A stretch of 64,000 nucleotides of DNA from Kitasatospora sp. NBC_01287 (GTDB lineage Bacteria; Actinomycetota; Actinomycetes; Streptomycetales; Streptomycetaceae), in the NCBI RefSeq assembly GCF_026340565.1, contig NZ_JAPEPB010000002.1, forward strand, positions 744,001-808,000, in the 5' to 3' direction. Below, piece by piece: positions 25,518-34,838 of the stretch (position 1 is the first letter of the stretch; every line of letters starts with the position of its first letter). A program made the translations under genes and the position numbers. The notes beneath the pieces are model-generated. The model was not told where the DNA came from, made no database searches, and saw only the letters and a program-made list of their open reading frames with translations.

Positions 25518-27073
25518 GCGTCCGGATCCGGTGCCGTCCGGCGGCCTGGACGCTGCGCACCCGGCTGATCGCCGGCATGCTCACCCTGCTGGTGCTCACC
25601 TGCGCCGGGGTCGGCCTGACCACCACCGGCATGCTGCGCCACTTCCTGACCGTCCGGCTCGACCAGCAGCTCTCCGACACCGGCGCCCGCTTCGCCGCCA
25701 GCCTGGAGCGCCGCGACGCCGGGGGCGCCCACGGCACCGACGGACAGTCCGGCGCGACGGGCGACAGCGGCGACACCAGGGCCCAGACCCCCGGCACCTT
25801 CGGCGCCCGACTCAAGGGCGGGGTCGTCACCGACGCCGGCCTGGTCGACGGCGACGCCACCGACGCCGCGGTGGAGGCCGGCGACCTGCCTCCCGACGCC
25901 AAGGACCTGGTCCGCCTGACGACCCGTGACCGCCAGGCGCTGGCCGCGCTGCCGGTCGGCGGACCGCCCGCCGACGTCAACCTCTCCTCACTGCACCGCT
26001 ACCGGCTGCACGCGGTCACCGGCCAGGACGGCGACGTGCTGGTCACCGGCCTGCCGCTGCGCCCGGTGGAGGAGACCGTGCACCGGTTGGCCACGGTGGA
26101 ACTGCTGGTGTTCGGCGTGGCACTCGTCCTGGCCGGCGTCGGCGGAGCGCTCTGGATCCGCTGGTCGCTGCGCCCGCTGGGCCGGGTGGTCGCCACCGCC
26201 GAGGCGGTCAGCACCCTCCCGCTGTCCAACGGCGCGGTGGCCCTGACGGCCCGCGCACCGGACGACGACCCGCGCACCGAGGTCGGCCTGGTCGGCAGCG
26301 CCCTCAACCGGATGCTCGGCCACCTGGAGGACGCCCTGGCCCAGCGCCAGGCCGTGGAGGAGCGGCTGCGGGCCTTCACCGCGGACGCCGGCCATGAACT
26401 GCGCACCCCGCTCGCCAACGTGCGCGGGCACACCGAACTCGCCCTGCGCCACCCCGACCCGCTCCCCTCGGCCGTCCGGCACTCACTGACCCGCATCGAC
26501 GCCGAGTCCCAGCGGATGGGCCGACTGGTCGAGGACCTGCTCCTGCTGGCCAGGCTGGACAGCGGCCGCCCGCCGACCTTCGCCGAGGTCGACCTGACCC
26601 GGATCACCCTGGACTGCGCCACCGACGCCCGTGCCGCGGGACCCGAGCACCGCTGGCGCCTGGCGCTGCCCGAGCAGCCCGTCCTGGTCCACGGCGACGC
26701 CGACCGACTGCGCCAGGTGGTGGGCAACCTGCTGACCAACGCCCGCACCCACACCCCGCGGGGCACCGAGGTGACACTGCGCCTGACAACCTCGCACGAG
26801 GGAGCGCCCCCGGGCCGGCCGGTGCGGCTCACGGTCACCGACACCGGTCCCGGCATCGGTCTCCAGCCACCCGAGCGGGCCTTCGAACGCTTCGTCCGCG
26901 GCGACGAGGCCCGCTCCCGCAGCTCCGGCACCACCGGTCTGGGCCTGGCCATCGCCCACACCGTGGTCGAGGCCCACGGCGGCACCCTCACCGTCGCCAG
27001 CCGCCCGGGGCACACCGCCTTCACCGTCCTGCTGCCCCCGGGGGAAGAGCCGCCTTCCGCACGGGGCCGATGA
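25514..27073 (+). CDS. Sensor histidine kinase
   Basis: 519 residues, GTG start inside the regulator's stop codon. A first membrane helix (about 17-40) and a second (about 195-220) enclose a roughly 150-residue extracellular sensor rich in Asp and Gly. A HAMP segment, the HisKA box AGHELRTPLANVRGH (His294) and a HATPase domain with NLLTNARTHTPRG and DTGPGIG follow. The extracellular sensor has no recognised fold. Confidence 0.93.
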   Translation: MSVRIRCRPAAWTLRTRLIAGMLTLLVLTCAGVGLTTTGMLRHFLTVRLDQQLSDTGARFAASLERRDAGGAHGTDGQSGATGDSGDTRAQTPGTFGARLKGGVVTDAGLVDGDATDAAVEAGDLPPDAKDLVRLTTRDRQALAALPVGGPPADVNLSSLHRYRLHAVTGQDGDVLVTGLPLRPVEETVHRLATVELLVFGVALVLAGVGGALWIRWSLRPLGRVVATAEAVSTLPLSNGAVALTARAPDDDPRTEVGLVGSALNRMLGHLEDALAQRQAVEERLRAFTADAGHELRTPLANVRGHTELALRHPDPLPSAVRHSLTRIDAESQRMGRLVEDLLLLARLDSGRPPTFAEVDLTRITLDCATDARAAGPEHRWRLALPEQPVLVHGDADRLRQVVGNLLTNARTHTPRGTEVTLRLTTSHEGAPPGRPVRLTVTDTGPGIGLQPPERAFERFVRGDEARSRSSGTTGLGLAIAHTVVEAHGGTLTVASRPGHTAFTVLLPPGEEPPSARGR

Positions 27074-27104
27074 CCACGCGGGGCCGAGGAGCGCCCGACG
27101 CGGA

Positions 27105-27506
27105 CTACTTCCCCCAGCGGCGCGCGCAGAGCACCAGGCGGTAGCCGTCGGGGTCGGTGACGGTGACACCGAACTCGTCCCAGTACGGGTTGTGCGCGGG
27201 CACCCGGGTGCCGCCGGCGGCGAGCAGCCGGTCGACGAGGTCCTGCTCGACCGGGGCGCCGAGGTAGAGCACGAAGAGGTCGTCGACGGTGGGCGTGGGC
27301 TCCAGCGGGTGCTCGGGGTCGCGGGTCAGCTCGAAGTGCCAGGCCCCGTCGGCCGGCCCGAGCATCACAAGGTCGTGCTCGCCGGAGACCCGCTCGGTGG
27401 TCCGCCAGAGCACGTCGAGCCCGAGTCCGGCCACGTAGAACCGCTCGGCGGCGGCCAGGTCGCGGGAGGGGCGGGCAATCCGGATGGGCGTCGTGGAATC
27501 GATCAT
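27105..27506 (-). CDS. VOC/glyoxalase-fold protein
   Basis: 133 residues with two beta-alpha-beta-beta-beta units: RIARPSRDLAAAERFYVAGL opens the first and DLFVLYLGAPVEQDLVDRL the second, ending VTVTDPDGYRLVLCAR. VOC proteins include glyoxalases, dioxygenases and antibiotic-binding resistance proteins; the substrate is not evident. It is divergent from an MFS exporter, so a detoxification role is possible. ATG 27506 is chosen because the domain starts directly; no strong ribosome binding site is seen. Confidence 0.8.
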   Translation of the reverse strand: MIDSTTPIRIARPSRDLAAAERFYVAGLGLDVLWRTTERVSGEHDLVMLGPADGAWHFELTRDPEHPLEPTPTVDDLFVLYLGAPVEQDLVDRLLAAGGTRVPAHNPYWDEFGVTVTDPDGYRLVLCARRWGK

Positions 27507-27621
27507 GACCGGAGCATAGCGATGCACGGAAAGCCGGTCGAACACATTCGCTACCGAATATGTCTGTCATCGATGTAATCTGATAGCGACAGATCCGCTC
27601 CGCGACAGAAACGGCCCATCC

Positions 27622-29085
27622 ATGTCCGTACGCGAGCGCCAGGCTCCGCCGCACCCGGCCCCGGGCCCTCGGCTGCGCACGCTGCTCACCACCGAACGGG
27701 CCAGGCCCGACGCCGTGCGCGCGCACCCGTGGGCCTGGCGGCTCGCGGTGGGCACGGTCTGCTTCGGGGCCTTCATGGGCCAGCTGGACGCCAGCATCGT
27801 CACACTCACCTACCAGCCGCTGCGCGCCGAGTTCCACAGCACGCCGGCCGCGGTGGAGTGGGTCTCGCTCAGCTACTTGCTGGCCCTGGTGGCCTTCCTG
27901 GTCCCGGTCGGGCGGATCTCCGACGCGCGCGGCCGCAAGCTCATGTACCTCTACGGCTTCGCGGTCTTCACCGCCGCCTCCGCCGCCTGCGGCCTGGCGC
28001 CCGGGCTGGGCGTCCTGGTGGCCTTCCGGGTGGTGCAGGCGATCGGCGCGGCCATGATGCAGGCCAACAGCGTGGCCCTGGTCACCACCATTGCCCCGCC
28101 GGGCCGGATGCGGGCCGCGCTCGGCATCCAGGCGGCCGGCCAGGCGGTCGGCCTCGCCCTGGGCCCCACCATCGGCGGCGCGCTGGTCAGCACCCTCGGC
28201 TGGCGCTGGGTCTTCGGGGTCAACGTCCCGATCGGCATCCTCGCGCTGGTGGCGGGCCACTACCTGCTGCCGCGCACCCGGCAGTGCGCGAGCGGCTCCC
28301 GGATCGACGCGCGCGGCGTGCTGCTGCTCGGCAGCTCGACCACCGCCGCGCTGCTGGCCCTCTCGGTCGCCTCGGGCCTGGGCCCGCCGGCCTGGACCGC
28401 CGTGCTGCCGGGCCTGGCGGCGCTCGCCGCGGGCCGGGCGTTCCTGCGCCGCCAGCGGCGCTGCGCCCATCCACTGGTCGACCTCGCGCTGCTGCGCGCC
28501 GGCCGGCTCGGCCCCGGGCTGCTGGGCGGGCTCTGCGGCTACCTGGTGCTCTTCGGTCCGCTGGTGCTGGTCCCCGCCGAGCTGGCCCGCCGCGGCGGCG
28601 GCGCGCTGGCCACCGGCCTGGTGCTCACCGCGCTCCCCTGCGGCTTCGCCCTCGCCGCGACCACCGCCGACCGCCTGCTGCCCAGTGCCTGGAGCGACCG
28701 GCTGCGCAGCCGGATCGGTGCCGCGGGCTGCGTGCCGGCCCTGGCCCTGCTGGCCCTGCTGCCCCCGGTGACCGCCCTGCTGCCGATCCCGCTGGCGCTG
28801 CTCGGCCTCTCGCTGGGCGTCTTCGTACCGGCCAACAACGCGCTGGTGATGCGGGCGATCCCGGCCACCTCGGCGGGCACCGGCGGCGGCATGGTCAACA
28901 TGACCCGCGGTCTGGGCACCGCGATCGGGGTCGCCGCCGTCACCCTCGCGCTGCACCTGGCCGGCGCCGGGGCCGGGGCCCGTGTGGCGGCGCTCACCAT
29001 GCTGGCCTTCGCGCTGCTCGCGCTGGGCACCACGCTGCCCCGGCGGGCCGGGGCAGCGTGGTGGTCCCGGCTCGGCCGGGGGTGA
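27622..29085 (+). CDS. MFS efflux transporter
   Basis: 487 residues with about 12-14 membrane segments. Motif A reads GRISDARGRKLMY and motif C AGQAVGLALGPTIGG, marking a drug:H+ antiporter. DASIVTLTYQPLRAEF after the first helix is typical of the DHA2 group. The 115-bp region shared with the divergent VOC gene contains CGCTA/TAGCG and CTGTC/GACAG half-sites around a CATCGATG core, a candidate operator. No ribosome binding site of good quality precedes ATG 27622. Confidence 0.87.
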   Translation: MSVRERQAPPHPAPGPRLRTLLTTERARPDAVRAHPWAWRLAVGTVCFGAFMGQLDASIVTLTYQPLRAEFHSTPAAVEWVSLSYLLALVAFLVPVGRISDARGRKLMYLYGFAVFTAASAACGLAPGLGVLVAFRVVQAIGAAMMQANSVALVTTIAPPGRMRAALGIQAAGQAVGLALGPTIGGALVSTLGWRWVFGVNVPIGILALVAGHYLLPRTRQCASGSRIDARGVLLLGSSTTAALLALSVASGLGPPAWTAVLPGLAALAAGRAFLRRQRRCAHPLVDLALLRAGRLGPGLLGGLCGYLVLFGPLVLVPAELARRGGGALATGLVLTALPCGFALAATTADRLLPSAWSDRLRSRIGAAGCVPALALLALLPPVTALLPIPLALLGLSLGVFVPANNALVMRAIPATSAGTGGGMVNMTRGLGTAIGVAAVTLALHLAGAGAGARVAALTMLAFALLALGTTLPRRAGAAWWSRLGRG

Positions 29086-29136
29086 CGGGGACCGGCCTGG
29101 CGGGGCAGCGTCGCGTCCGGCCCGCCGGAGAGTGGC

Positions 29137-30495
29137 TCAGGCCCGGCCCGCGGCCTTCTGGGTGCGCCGCGCCAGCGAGTCGATGACCACCGCGGCCAGC
29201 AGCACCGCGCCGGTGATCATGAACTGGATCGCGTTGCTCAGCCCCTCGATGTTCATGCCCGACTGGATCGAGCCGATCACCAGCGCACCCAGCAGCGCCG
29301 ACCAGGTCGTACCGCGCCCGCCGAACAGGCTGGTGCCGCCGATCACCGCGGCGGCGATCGCGTTCATCAGCAGGTTGCCGCCGCCGGAGGTCTGGCTCGC
29401 GGACTGGATCTGCGCGGCCAGGAAGAGGCCGCCGACCGCCGCCATGGTCGAGCAGACGGTGAAGACCGAGATCCGGATCCAGGGCACGTTGATGCCCGCC
29501 CGCCGGGCGCCCTCGATGTTGCCGCCGAGCGCGAAGACCTTGCGCCCGTAACCGGTGCGGCGCAGCACGAAGTCCAGCACCACGATGAAGATCAGGAAGA
29601 CCAGCAGCGCCAGCGGCAGGCCCTTGTACTGGTTCAGCGTGTAGGCGGCCAGGTAGGCGATCACCGCGAGTGCCGCGGTGCGCAGCGCGATCTCGGCGAT
29701 CGGCCGCGAGGGCACCTGGGCCCGCCGGCGCCGGGCGGCGTCCAGCAGCGAGGCGCCCAGGAAGAGCAGCACGCCGATCGTGGCCGCCCCGTAGGCGGCG
29801 ATCTGCTGGCTGAAGATCGTGCTGTAGAGCCGGGAGACGATGTCCGTGCCGGAGAGGTTGACCGTCCCGCTGGAGCCGAGCACCTGCAGCATCAGGCCGT
29901 TCCAGCCCAGGTTGCCGGCCAGGGTGACGACGAAGGCCGGCACCCCCACCCTGGCGAAGAAGAAGCCCTGGATGAAGCCGACGACCGCGCCGCCGACCAG
30001 CGCGCAGAGCAGTGCCACCCACTGGTTGACCCCGTGGGTGACCTCCAGCACCGCGTAGATCGCCGCGCAGAGCCCGCTGACCGAGCCGACCGACAGGTCG
30101 ATCTCGCCCAGCAGCAGCACGAAGACCACGCCGATCGCGATCATCCCGGTGCCGACGATCTGCTGCGAGAGGTTGGAGAGGTTCTGTGCCGAGAGGAAAC
30201 TGCTGTTCAGGCTGCCGAAGACGGCCCAGATCACGATCAGCGCCAGCACCACCGGCAGCGAGCCGAGCTCACCGCTGCTCACCCGGCGGCGGAACTCGCC
30301 GAGGTAGCCCTTGACGCCTTCCTGGCGCACGATCAGCCGCGGGTCCACCGCCGGGGTCGCCTCGGCGGCCACCGGAACGGGCGCGTTGACGCCGCCCTGC
30401 GGCATCGCGTCCTCGGGCAGCCGGTGGCGCGCCTGCTCGTGCCGCCCTTCGGTGAAGGGTTCCTCCTCGTGCGGGGTGTTGGGGTCGTCGCTCAC
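29137..30495 (-). CDS. Sugar ABC transporter permease, XylH-like
   Basis: 452 residues. A 90-residue polar cytoplasmic N-terminus precedes about ten membrane segments. Motifs include GEIDLSVGSVSG and VIGGTSLFGGRGT, the EAA-like signature of BPD_transp_2 permeases such as XylH/RbsC. The GTG start overlaps the ATPase stop. It forms the channel of a CUT2-type importer with the two neighbouring genes. Pentose transport is suggested by similarity only. Confidence 0.88.
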   Translation of the reverse strand: MSDDPNTPHEEEPFTEGRHEQARHRLPEDAMPQGGVNAPVPVAAEATPAVDPRLIVRQEGVKGYLGEFRRRVSSGELGSLPVVLALIVIWAVFGSLNSSFLSAQNLSNLSQQIVGTGMIAIGVVFVLLLGEIDLSVGSVSGLCAAIYAVLEVTHGVNQWVALLCALVGGAVVGFIQGFFFARVGVPAFVVTLAGNLGWNGLMLQVLGSSGTVNLSGTDIVSRLYSTIFSQQIAAYGAATIGVLLFLGASLLDAARRRRAQVPSRPIAEIALRTAALAVIAYLAAYTLNQYKGLPLALLVFLIFIVVLDFVLRRTGYGRKVFALGGNIEGARRAGINVPWIRISVFTVCSTMAAVGGLFLAAQIQSASQTSGGGNLLMNAIAAAVIGGTSLFGGRGTTWSALLGALVIGSIQSGMNIEGLSNAIQFMITGAVLLAAVVIDSLARRTQKAAGRA

Positions 30496-31277
30496 TGGGG
30501 GCCCTCCGTCCCGCGGGCCTGGCGGCGGGTCACGGCGTTGTCCGTGGCGCCGGTGATGGCCGAGATGATCTGTTCCTGGGAGGTCGACCGGCGGTCGAAG
30601 ACCCCGTTGTTGCGGCCCAGCCGGAGCACCGCGACCCGGTCCGCGACGGCCATCACGTCGGCCATGTTGTGGCTGATAAGGATCACCCCGAGGCCCTGCT
30701 CGCGCAGCCGCTCGACCAGGTCGAGCACCTGCGCGGTCTGCTCGACGCCGAGCGCGGCGGTCGGCTCGTCCAGGATGACCACCTTGGGCGAGCCGATCAG
30801 CGAGCGGGCGATCGCCACCACCTGGCGCTGGCCACCGGAGAGCGAGGCGATCGGGATCCGCACGCTGGGGATCCGGATCGAGAGGGTGTCCAGCAGCGTC
30901 CGCGAGCGCTGCTCCATCGCGACCTCGTCCAGCACCCCGAACCGCTTCAGTTCGCGCCCGAGGAAGAGGTTGCCGACCACGTCAAGGTTGTCGCAGAGCG
31001 CGAGGTCCTGGTAGACGGTGGCGATGCCCAACTGCTGGGCGTCCTGCGGCCGGTGGACGGTGACCGGGCGGCCCTGCCACTCGATCACCCCCTCGTCGGG
31101 CTGGTTGACCCCGGCGATCGACTTGACCAGTGTCGACTTGCCCGCGCCGTTGTCACCCACCAGGGCGAGCACCTCGCCCGAGTACACCTCCAGCTCGATG
31201 TCGGTCAGCGCCTGGACCGCGCCGAACCGCTTGGAGACCCCGCGCAGGGCCAGCACCGGTTGACCTTCGTCTGCCAT
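30492..31277 (-). CDS. Sugar ABC transporter ATPase, single domain
   Basis: 261 residues with one ABC domain: Walker A GDNGAGKST, Q-loop in YQDLALCDN, signature LSGGQRQ, Walker B VVILDEPT and a switch His in LISHNMADV. Classical CUT2 ATPases (XylG, RbsA, MglA) are fused double domains near 500 residues; this one is half-length and must dimerise. AGGGAG precedes ATG 31277. It lies between the binding-protein and permease genes. Confidence 0.9.
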   Translation of the reverse strand: MADEGQPVLALRGVSKRFGAVQALTDIELEVYSGEVLALVGDNGAGKSTLVKSIAGVNQPDEGVIEWQGRPVTVHRPQDAQQLGIATVYQDLALCDNLDVVGNLFLGRELKRFGVLDEVAMEQRSRTLLDTLSIRIPSVRIPIASLSGGQRQVVAIARSLIGSPKVVILDEPTAALGVEQTAQVLDLVERLREQGLGVILISHNMADVMAVADRVAVLRLGRNNGVFDRRSTSQEQIISAITGATDNAVTRRQARGTEGPQ

Positions 31278-31294
31278 GGCGGCCGCTCCCTTCT

Positions 31295-31342
31295 GACAGA
31301 TCGTCCGACAGATCGTCCGACAGATCGTTCGACAGATCGTCC
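31295..31342. repeat. 12-bp tandem repeat, four copies
   Basis: Four head-to-tail copies of GACAGATCGTCC (third copy has one change) fill half of the 95-nt gap between the sugar-binding protein gene and the ATPase gene. The position could let them affect transcript stability between the two genes; this is inference. Confidence 0.88.
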
Positions 31343-31372
31343 GACCGTCGGATCACGCTGCTGCGGGGACGG

Positions 31373-32473
31373 TCACTGCAGGCCGGCGGCCGAGCAGTCG
31401 GCGGCGTAGTCGGGGGTGCAGATCTGCGGCACGGTGTAGAGGCCGTCGGCCACCACGGTGGTCTTGATGTTGTCCTTGGTGAGCACGATCGGGGTGATCA
31501 GCATGGAAGGCACCTTGGTGTTGCTGCCACTGGTCGCCGTGGTCGGCACCACGTCGGACGGCAGCGACTTGCCCTCGGCCAGGTCGACCGCCATGGAGCC
31601 GGCCGCGTCCGCCTCCGGCTTGTAGGGCTTGTAGATCGACATGGTCTGGGTGCCCGCCAGGATCCGCTGCACGGCGTCGAGCTGGGCGTCCTGGCCGGTC
31701 AGCGGCACGCTCAGGTTGGCGGCCTTGAGCGCGGTGGCGATGCCCGCGGCCATCCCGTCGTTCGCCGAGTAGACGCCCACCACGTTCGAGCCGCCGATCG
31801 CGGTGATCGCGGCGGCGGCCTCCTGGTTGGCGTTGTTCGGGTCCCAGTTCGGGGTGTCGTACTCCTTGCCGATCTTCAGCTTGCCGTCGATCGCGCTGTG
31901 CGCGCCGGCCTTGAACTCGCCGGCGTTCGGGTCGGTGGGCGAGCCGTTGATCATGATGATCTGGCCGCTGCCCGACTTGTCGCCCACCGCCGCCACCAGC
32001 GCCTGGCCCTGCAGCTGGCCGACCTTGTCGTTGTCGAAGGAGACGTAGGAATCCACCGGACCCTGCGCCAGCCGGTCGTAGGCGACCACCTTCACGTGGG
32101 CGTCGTGGGCCTTCTGGACCGAGGACTGGATCGCCTTGGCGTCCACGGCGTCCAAAATCAGCACCTGGTCGCCCTTGGTGAGAGCGGTGTCCACCTGGGT
32201 CTGCTGGGTGGTCGCGTCCTGGTTGGCGTTGTAGTAGTCGACCGTCGCGTTCGGGGCCAGCGCCTTGATCTGGGCCTCGATCAGCGGCTTGTCGAACTGC
32301 TCGTACCGGGTGGTCTTGGTCTCCGGGAGCAGCAGGCCGATCTTCAGCGCCGAGGTCGAGCTGCTGGCGCCCGAACTGGTGCTGGAGCTCTTGGCGCTGC
32401 CGCAGCCGGCGGCCGTGGCCGCCAAGCCGAGAACGGTGGCGGCCACGGCCGTCCGGCGCAGAACAGTCTTCAT
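31373..32473 (-). CDS. Sugar-binding lipoprotein of ABC transporter
   Basis: 366 residues. A lipoprotein signal ends in the lipobox ATAAGC, followed by a Ser/Thr linker. The periplasmic-binding-protein type 1 fold (Peripla_BP_4) shows KIGLLLPETKTTRYEQFD, VLILDAVDAKAIQ and VGVYSANDGMAAGI, as in xylose- and ribose-binding proteins. ATG 32473 follows GGAAGG. It is the first gene of the importer operon and is anchored outside the membrane to capture the sugar. Confidence 0.9.
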   Translation of the reverse strand: MKTVLRRTAVAATVLGLAATAAGCGSAKSSSTSSGASSSTSALKIGLLLPETKTTRYEQFDKPLIEAQIKALAPNATVDYYNANQDATTQQTQVDTALTKGDQVLILDAVDAKAIQSSVQKAHDAHVKVVAYDRLAQGPVDSYVSFDNDKVGQLQGQALVAAVGDKSGSGQIIMINGSPTDPNAGEFKAGAHSAIDGKLKIGKEYDTPNWDPNNANQEAAAAITAIGGSNVVGVYSANDGMAAGIATALKAANLSVPLTGQDAQLDAVQRILAGTQTMSIYKPYKPEADAAGSMAVDLAEGKSLPSDVVPTTATSGSNTKVPSMLITPIVLTKDNIKTTVVADGLYTVPQICTPDYAADCSAAGLQ

Positions 32474-32617
32474 GAGGATGCCTTCCCTGGTCCCGTCACC
32501 CCCGGCTTCCGAGTCTGCGAAGCCAGGGACGGCGATCACCAGCCGGGCTGCGCCGAACGGGGAGCGCCGTCCCCCGGTTGATGGCGGATCAGGAGCTGGT
32601 GGTGCGTCAGGAGGCCC

Positions 32618-33379
32618 TCAGGAGCGCGGGCCGAGCGCGGCGGCCGCCTTGTCCCAGTTGGCGTGCAGGTTGCTCAGGTAGGAGCCGGCCTGCGGGCCCA
32701 CCGAGGTGCCGCGGGCGAAGGCGAGCATGTTGCCGGCCCCGGCGTTGTATCCCAGTGCCAGCAGCTCGTCCTCGGTGAGGGAGGTGCTGGGGTGCGCGGG
32801 CAGCTGGGCGGCCAGGTCGTGCAGGAACCAGGCGGCCGCCTCGATCGCGAGGTCGGGGTCGTCGGGCAGCTCGTCCCAGTCGCGCCCGGCGAAGTCCCGG
32901 CCCGCCTTGGTGTCGTCGAAGGCGGCCTTGTGCATGTTGGCGATGCCGAAGGCGGCGTCCGGCTTGAGCTGCTGCCAGGCGCGCTCGGCGGCGGGGTCGT
33001 GCGGCTTGTAGGACTCGTTGTAGAGGATCGCCATCAGCAGCTGGGGGTCGATCCCGGCCTGGGTGGCACGGGTGCGGACCTGGGCGGCGAAGTGGGCGGG
33101 GTCGTAGTCGCCGGCGGTGGCGCCGGCGGTGGCAGTGGCGGTGGCGCCGGCGGTGGCGGACGGGCTCCCGGTGGGGGTGGCGCCCGGGGCGCCGGGGGTG
33201 GCGGCCGCCGGGCTCGCGCCGCCGACGGGGCGGGCCGCCCCCGCGGTGCCCTGGCCGCCGCCGTGCACGCTGTGCACCGCGATCCCGAAGGCCAGCACCG
33301 CGACCACGCCGACCACCGCTCGCCCGTACCTGCGCAACTCCCCCACCCTGCCCTCCGTCGACCCGACCAGCTCTGCCAT
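32618..33379 (-). CDS. Lytic transglycosylase-like cell-wall protein
   Basis: 253 residues. One N-terminal membrane anchor (YGRAVVGVVAVLAFGIAVHSV) and an Ala/Thr/Pro/Gly linker precede an SLT-like domain. That domain has QLLMAILYNESYKP with the candidate catalytic Glu, FGIANMHKAAFDD and ALGYNAGAGNMLAF. SLT enzymes cleave peptidoglycan glycan strands. The family's usual ES-x-FNP is changed to ESYKP, so activity is not certain. ATG 33379 follows GGCAGG. Confidence 0.72.
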   Translation of the reverse strand: MAELVGSTEGRVGELRRYGRAVVGVVAVLAFGIAVHSVHGGGQGTAGAARPVGGASPAAATPGAPGATPTGSPSATAGATATATAGATAGDYDPAHFAAQVRTRATQAGIDPQLLMAILYNESYKPHDPAAERAWQQLKPDAAFGIANMHKAAFDDTKAGRDFAGRDWDELPDDPDLAIEAAAWFLHDLAAQLPAHPSTSLTEDELLALGYNAGAGNMLAFARGTSVGPQAGSYLSNLHANWDKAAAALGPRS

Positions 33380-33437
33380 CCTGCCTGATCCGCCCGGGTG
33401 GTGCGGATCACCCCCCGGGGCCGCCGGGCGGTGACCG

Positions 33438-33971
33438 TCAGCTCGCGGCAGGCCGGCGCATGCGCAGGTTCGGCAGGCGCTCACGCCAGAGCTCCCGCTC
33501 ACCGGTGGGGTGGAAGCCGTGGCGGCGGTAGAAGCGCAGGGCCTGCTCGTTGTACGCGGTGGCCCAGAGCACGATGGCGTCGGGCTCCGCCCAGGCCAGC
33601 AGCTCCACCATCAACTGCCGCCCGAGGCCGCGGCCCTGGTCCGCCGCGCGCAGGTACATCGGCCCGAGGGTCACCTCCCGCTCGGCCGGCGGCCGGGCGC
33701 GGCTGCCGCAGATCACACCGGCGATCGCCGCCCGCGGGCCCCGGCGCACCACGCGGCAGAAGGCGTGCTCCGGCTCATCGGCCGCCCGCTCGATGAACTC
33801 ACGCCAGCGGGCCGCCCCCTCGGGCGTGGCCGGCTCGCCCCGCTGGGCGCGGATCCACTGCTCGTCGATGCCGGCCGCCGGGTTCGGATAGGTCTCCAGC
33901 CAGGCCGCCAGCTGCATCTGCCCGATCGCGAGGGCGTCGTCGCGGTCCGGTGGTTCGATCACATGGCGCAT
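33438..33971 (-). CDS. GNAT-family N-acetyltransferase
   Basis: 177 residues. The acetyl-CoA-binding motif A reads LGPMYLRAADQGRGLGRQLM, and motif B is ATAYNEQALRFYRRHGF. An N-terminal beta-alpha unit begins AIGQMQLAAWLETYPN. The protein is full length for the family. Substrate is unknown; small-molecule, antibiotic and protein N-terminal acetylation all occur in the family. No strong ribosome binding site is seen before ATG 33971. Confidence 0.85.
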   Translation of the reverse strand: MRHVIEPPDRDDALAIGQMQLAAWLETYPNPAAGIDEQWIRAQRGEPATPEGAARWREFIERAADEPEHAFCRVVRRGPRAAIAGVICGSRARPPAEREVTLGPMYLRAADQGRGLGRQLMVELLAWAEPDAIVLWATAYNEQALRFYRRHGFHPTGERELWRERLPNLRMRRPAAS

Positions 33972-34142
33972 CGGTGGATCATCGGCTGCGACGGGCGGGG
34001 CGGGCAACCCCGCCCCGCGGATCGGCCGGGTCCGCGCGCCGTGCCCGCCCGGCGGCGTCGCGCGCCCATACGGTGGGTCTCCGGGGCCGCCACCCCCGGG
34101 CCGCCCCGACCCCACCGTGACTCGGACAGACCTGGAGGACGC

Positions 34143-34697
34143 ATGAGCAGCACCCCGCTCACCGAGCTGACCGGCGAGTACGTCTTGGACCCCGCCCACA
34201 CCAGGATCGGCTTCGTGGCCCGGCACGCGATGGTGACCAAGGTCCGCGGCTTCTTCAAGGAGTTCGAGGGCGGCGCGCACCTGGACGGGAGCGACCCGGC
34301 CAGGTCGAGCACGACCGTCACGATCAAGGCCGCGAGCATCGACACCGGCAACGAGCAGCGTGACGGCCACCTGCGCAACAACGACTTCCTGGACGCGCCG
34401 GCCTTCCCCGACATCGTCTTCAGCTCCACCGGCATCGAGGCGCTGGGCGGCGACAAGTACCGGCTGAACGGCACCTTGACGATCAAGGACACGACCCACC
34501 CGATCAGCCTGGACGTCGAGTACGACGGCAGCGCCCGCGATCCCTACGGCAACCTGCGGGTGGGCTTCGAGGGCTCCACCACGATCAGCCGCAAGGACTA
34601 CGGCATCACCTGGAACGCCGCGCTGGAGGGCGGCGGCGTGCTGGTCGGCGACAAGGTGGTGCTGGAGTTCGACGTCTCGGCGGTCCGCCAGGACTGA
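34143..34697 (+). CDS. YceI-family lipocalin-like protein
   Basis: 184 residues beginning with the YceI signature (GEYVLDPAHTRIGFVARH), then VRGFFKEFEGGA and HLRNNDFLDAPAFPDIVFSS. YceI proteins form a beta barrel that binds long-chain isoprenoid-like lipids. Most are secreted; this one has no signal peptide and is probably cytoplasmic, as is common in Streptomyces. ATG 34143 follows GGAGGAC. Confidence 0.9.
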   Translation: MSSTPLTELTGEYVLDPAHTRIGFVARHAMVTKVRGFFKEFEGGAHLDGSDPARSSTTVTIKAASIDTGNEQRDGHLRNNDFLDAPAFPDIVFSSTGIEALGGDKYRLNGTLTIKDTTHPISLDVEYDGSARDPYGNLRVGFEGSTTISRKDYGITWNAALEGGGVLVGDKVVLEFDVSAVRQD

Positions 34698-34826
34698 GCC
34701 GCACCGACGGGTCGCCTCCGGCGTCCGCGGACGCCTGAGGACGCCTGCGGACGCGTGAGGACGCCTGCGGACGTCGGGGCGGCCTGGGGTCGGTCCCCGG
34801 GCCGGGGGTGCCGGGCATGGCCCGGT

Positions 34827-34832
34827 TACCAT
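34827..34832 (+). promoter_or_regulatory. Probable -10 box of a leaderless promoter
   Basis: TACCAT ends 6 nt before the GTG at 34839, the spacing expected when transcription begins at the start codon. No ribosome binding site precedes that codon, which supports a leaderless mRNA. A -35 box was not recognised. Confidence 0.5.
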
Positions 34833-34838
34833 CTCCCG

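Noticed and set aside
25999-28956. Long minus-strand frame across the sensor kinase, VOC and MFS genes
   Set aside because: It spans three well-supported genes on both strands and contains no motif of its own.
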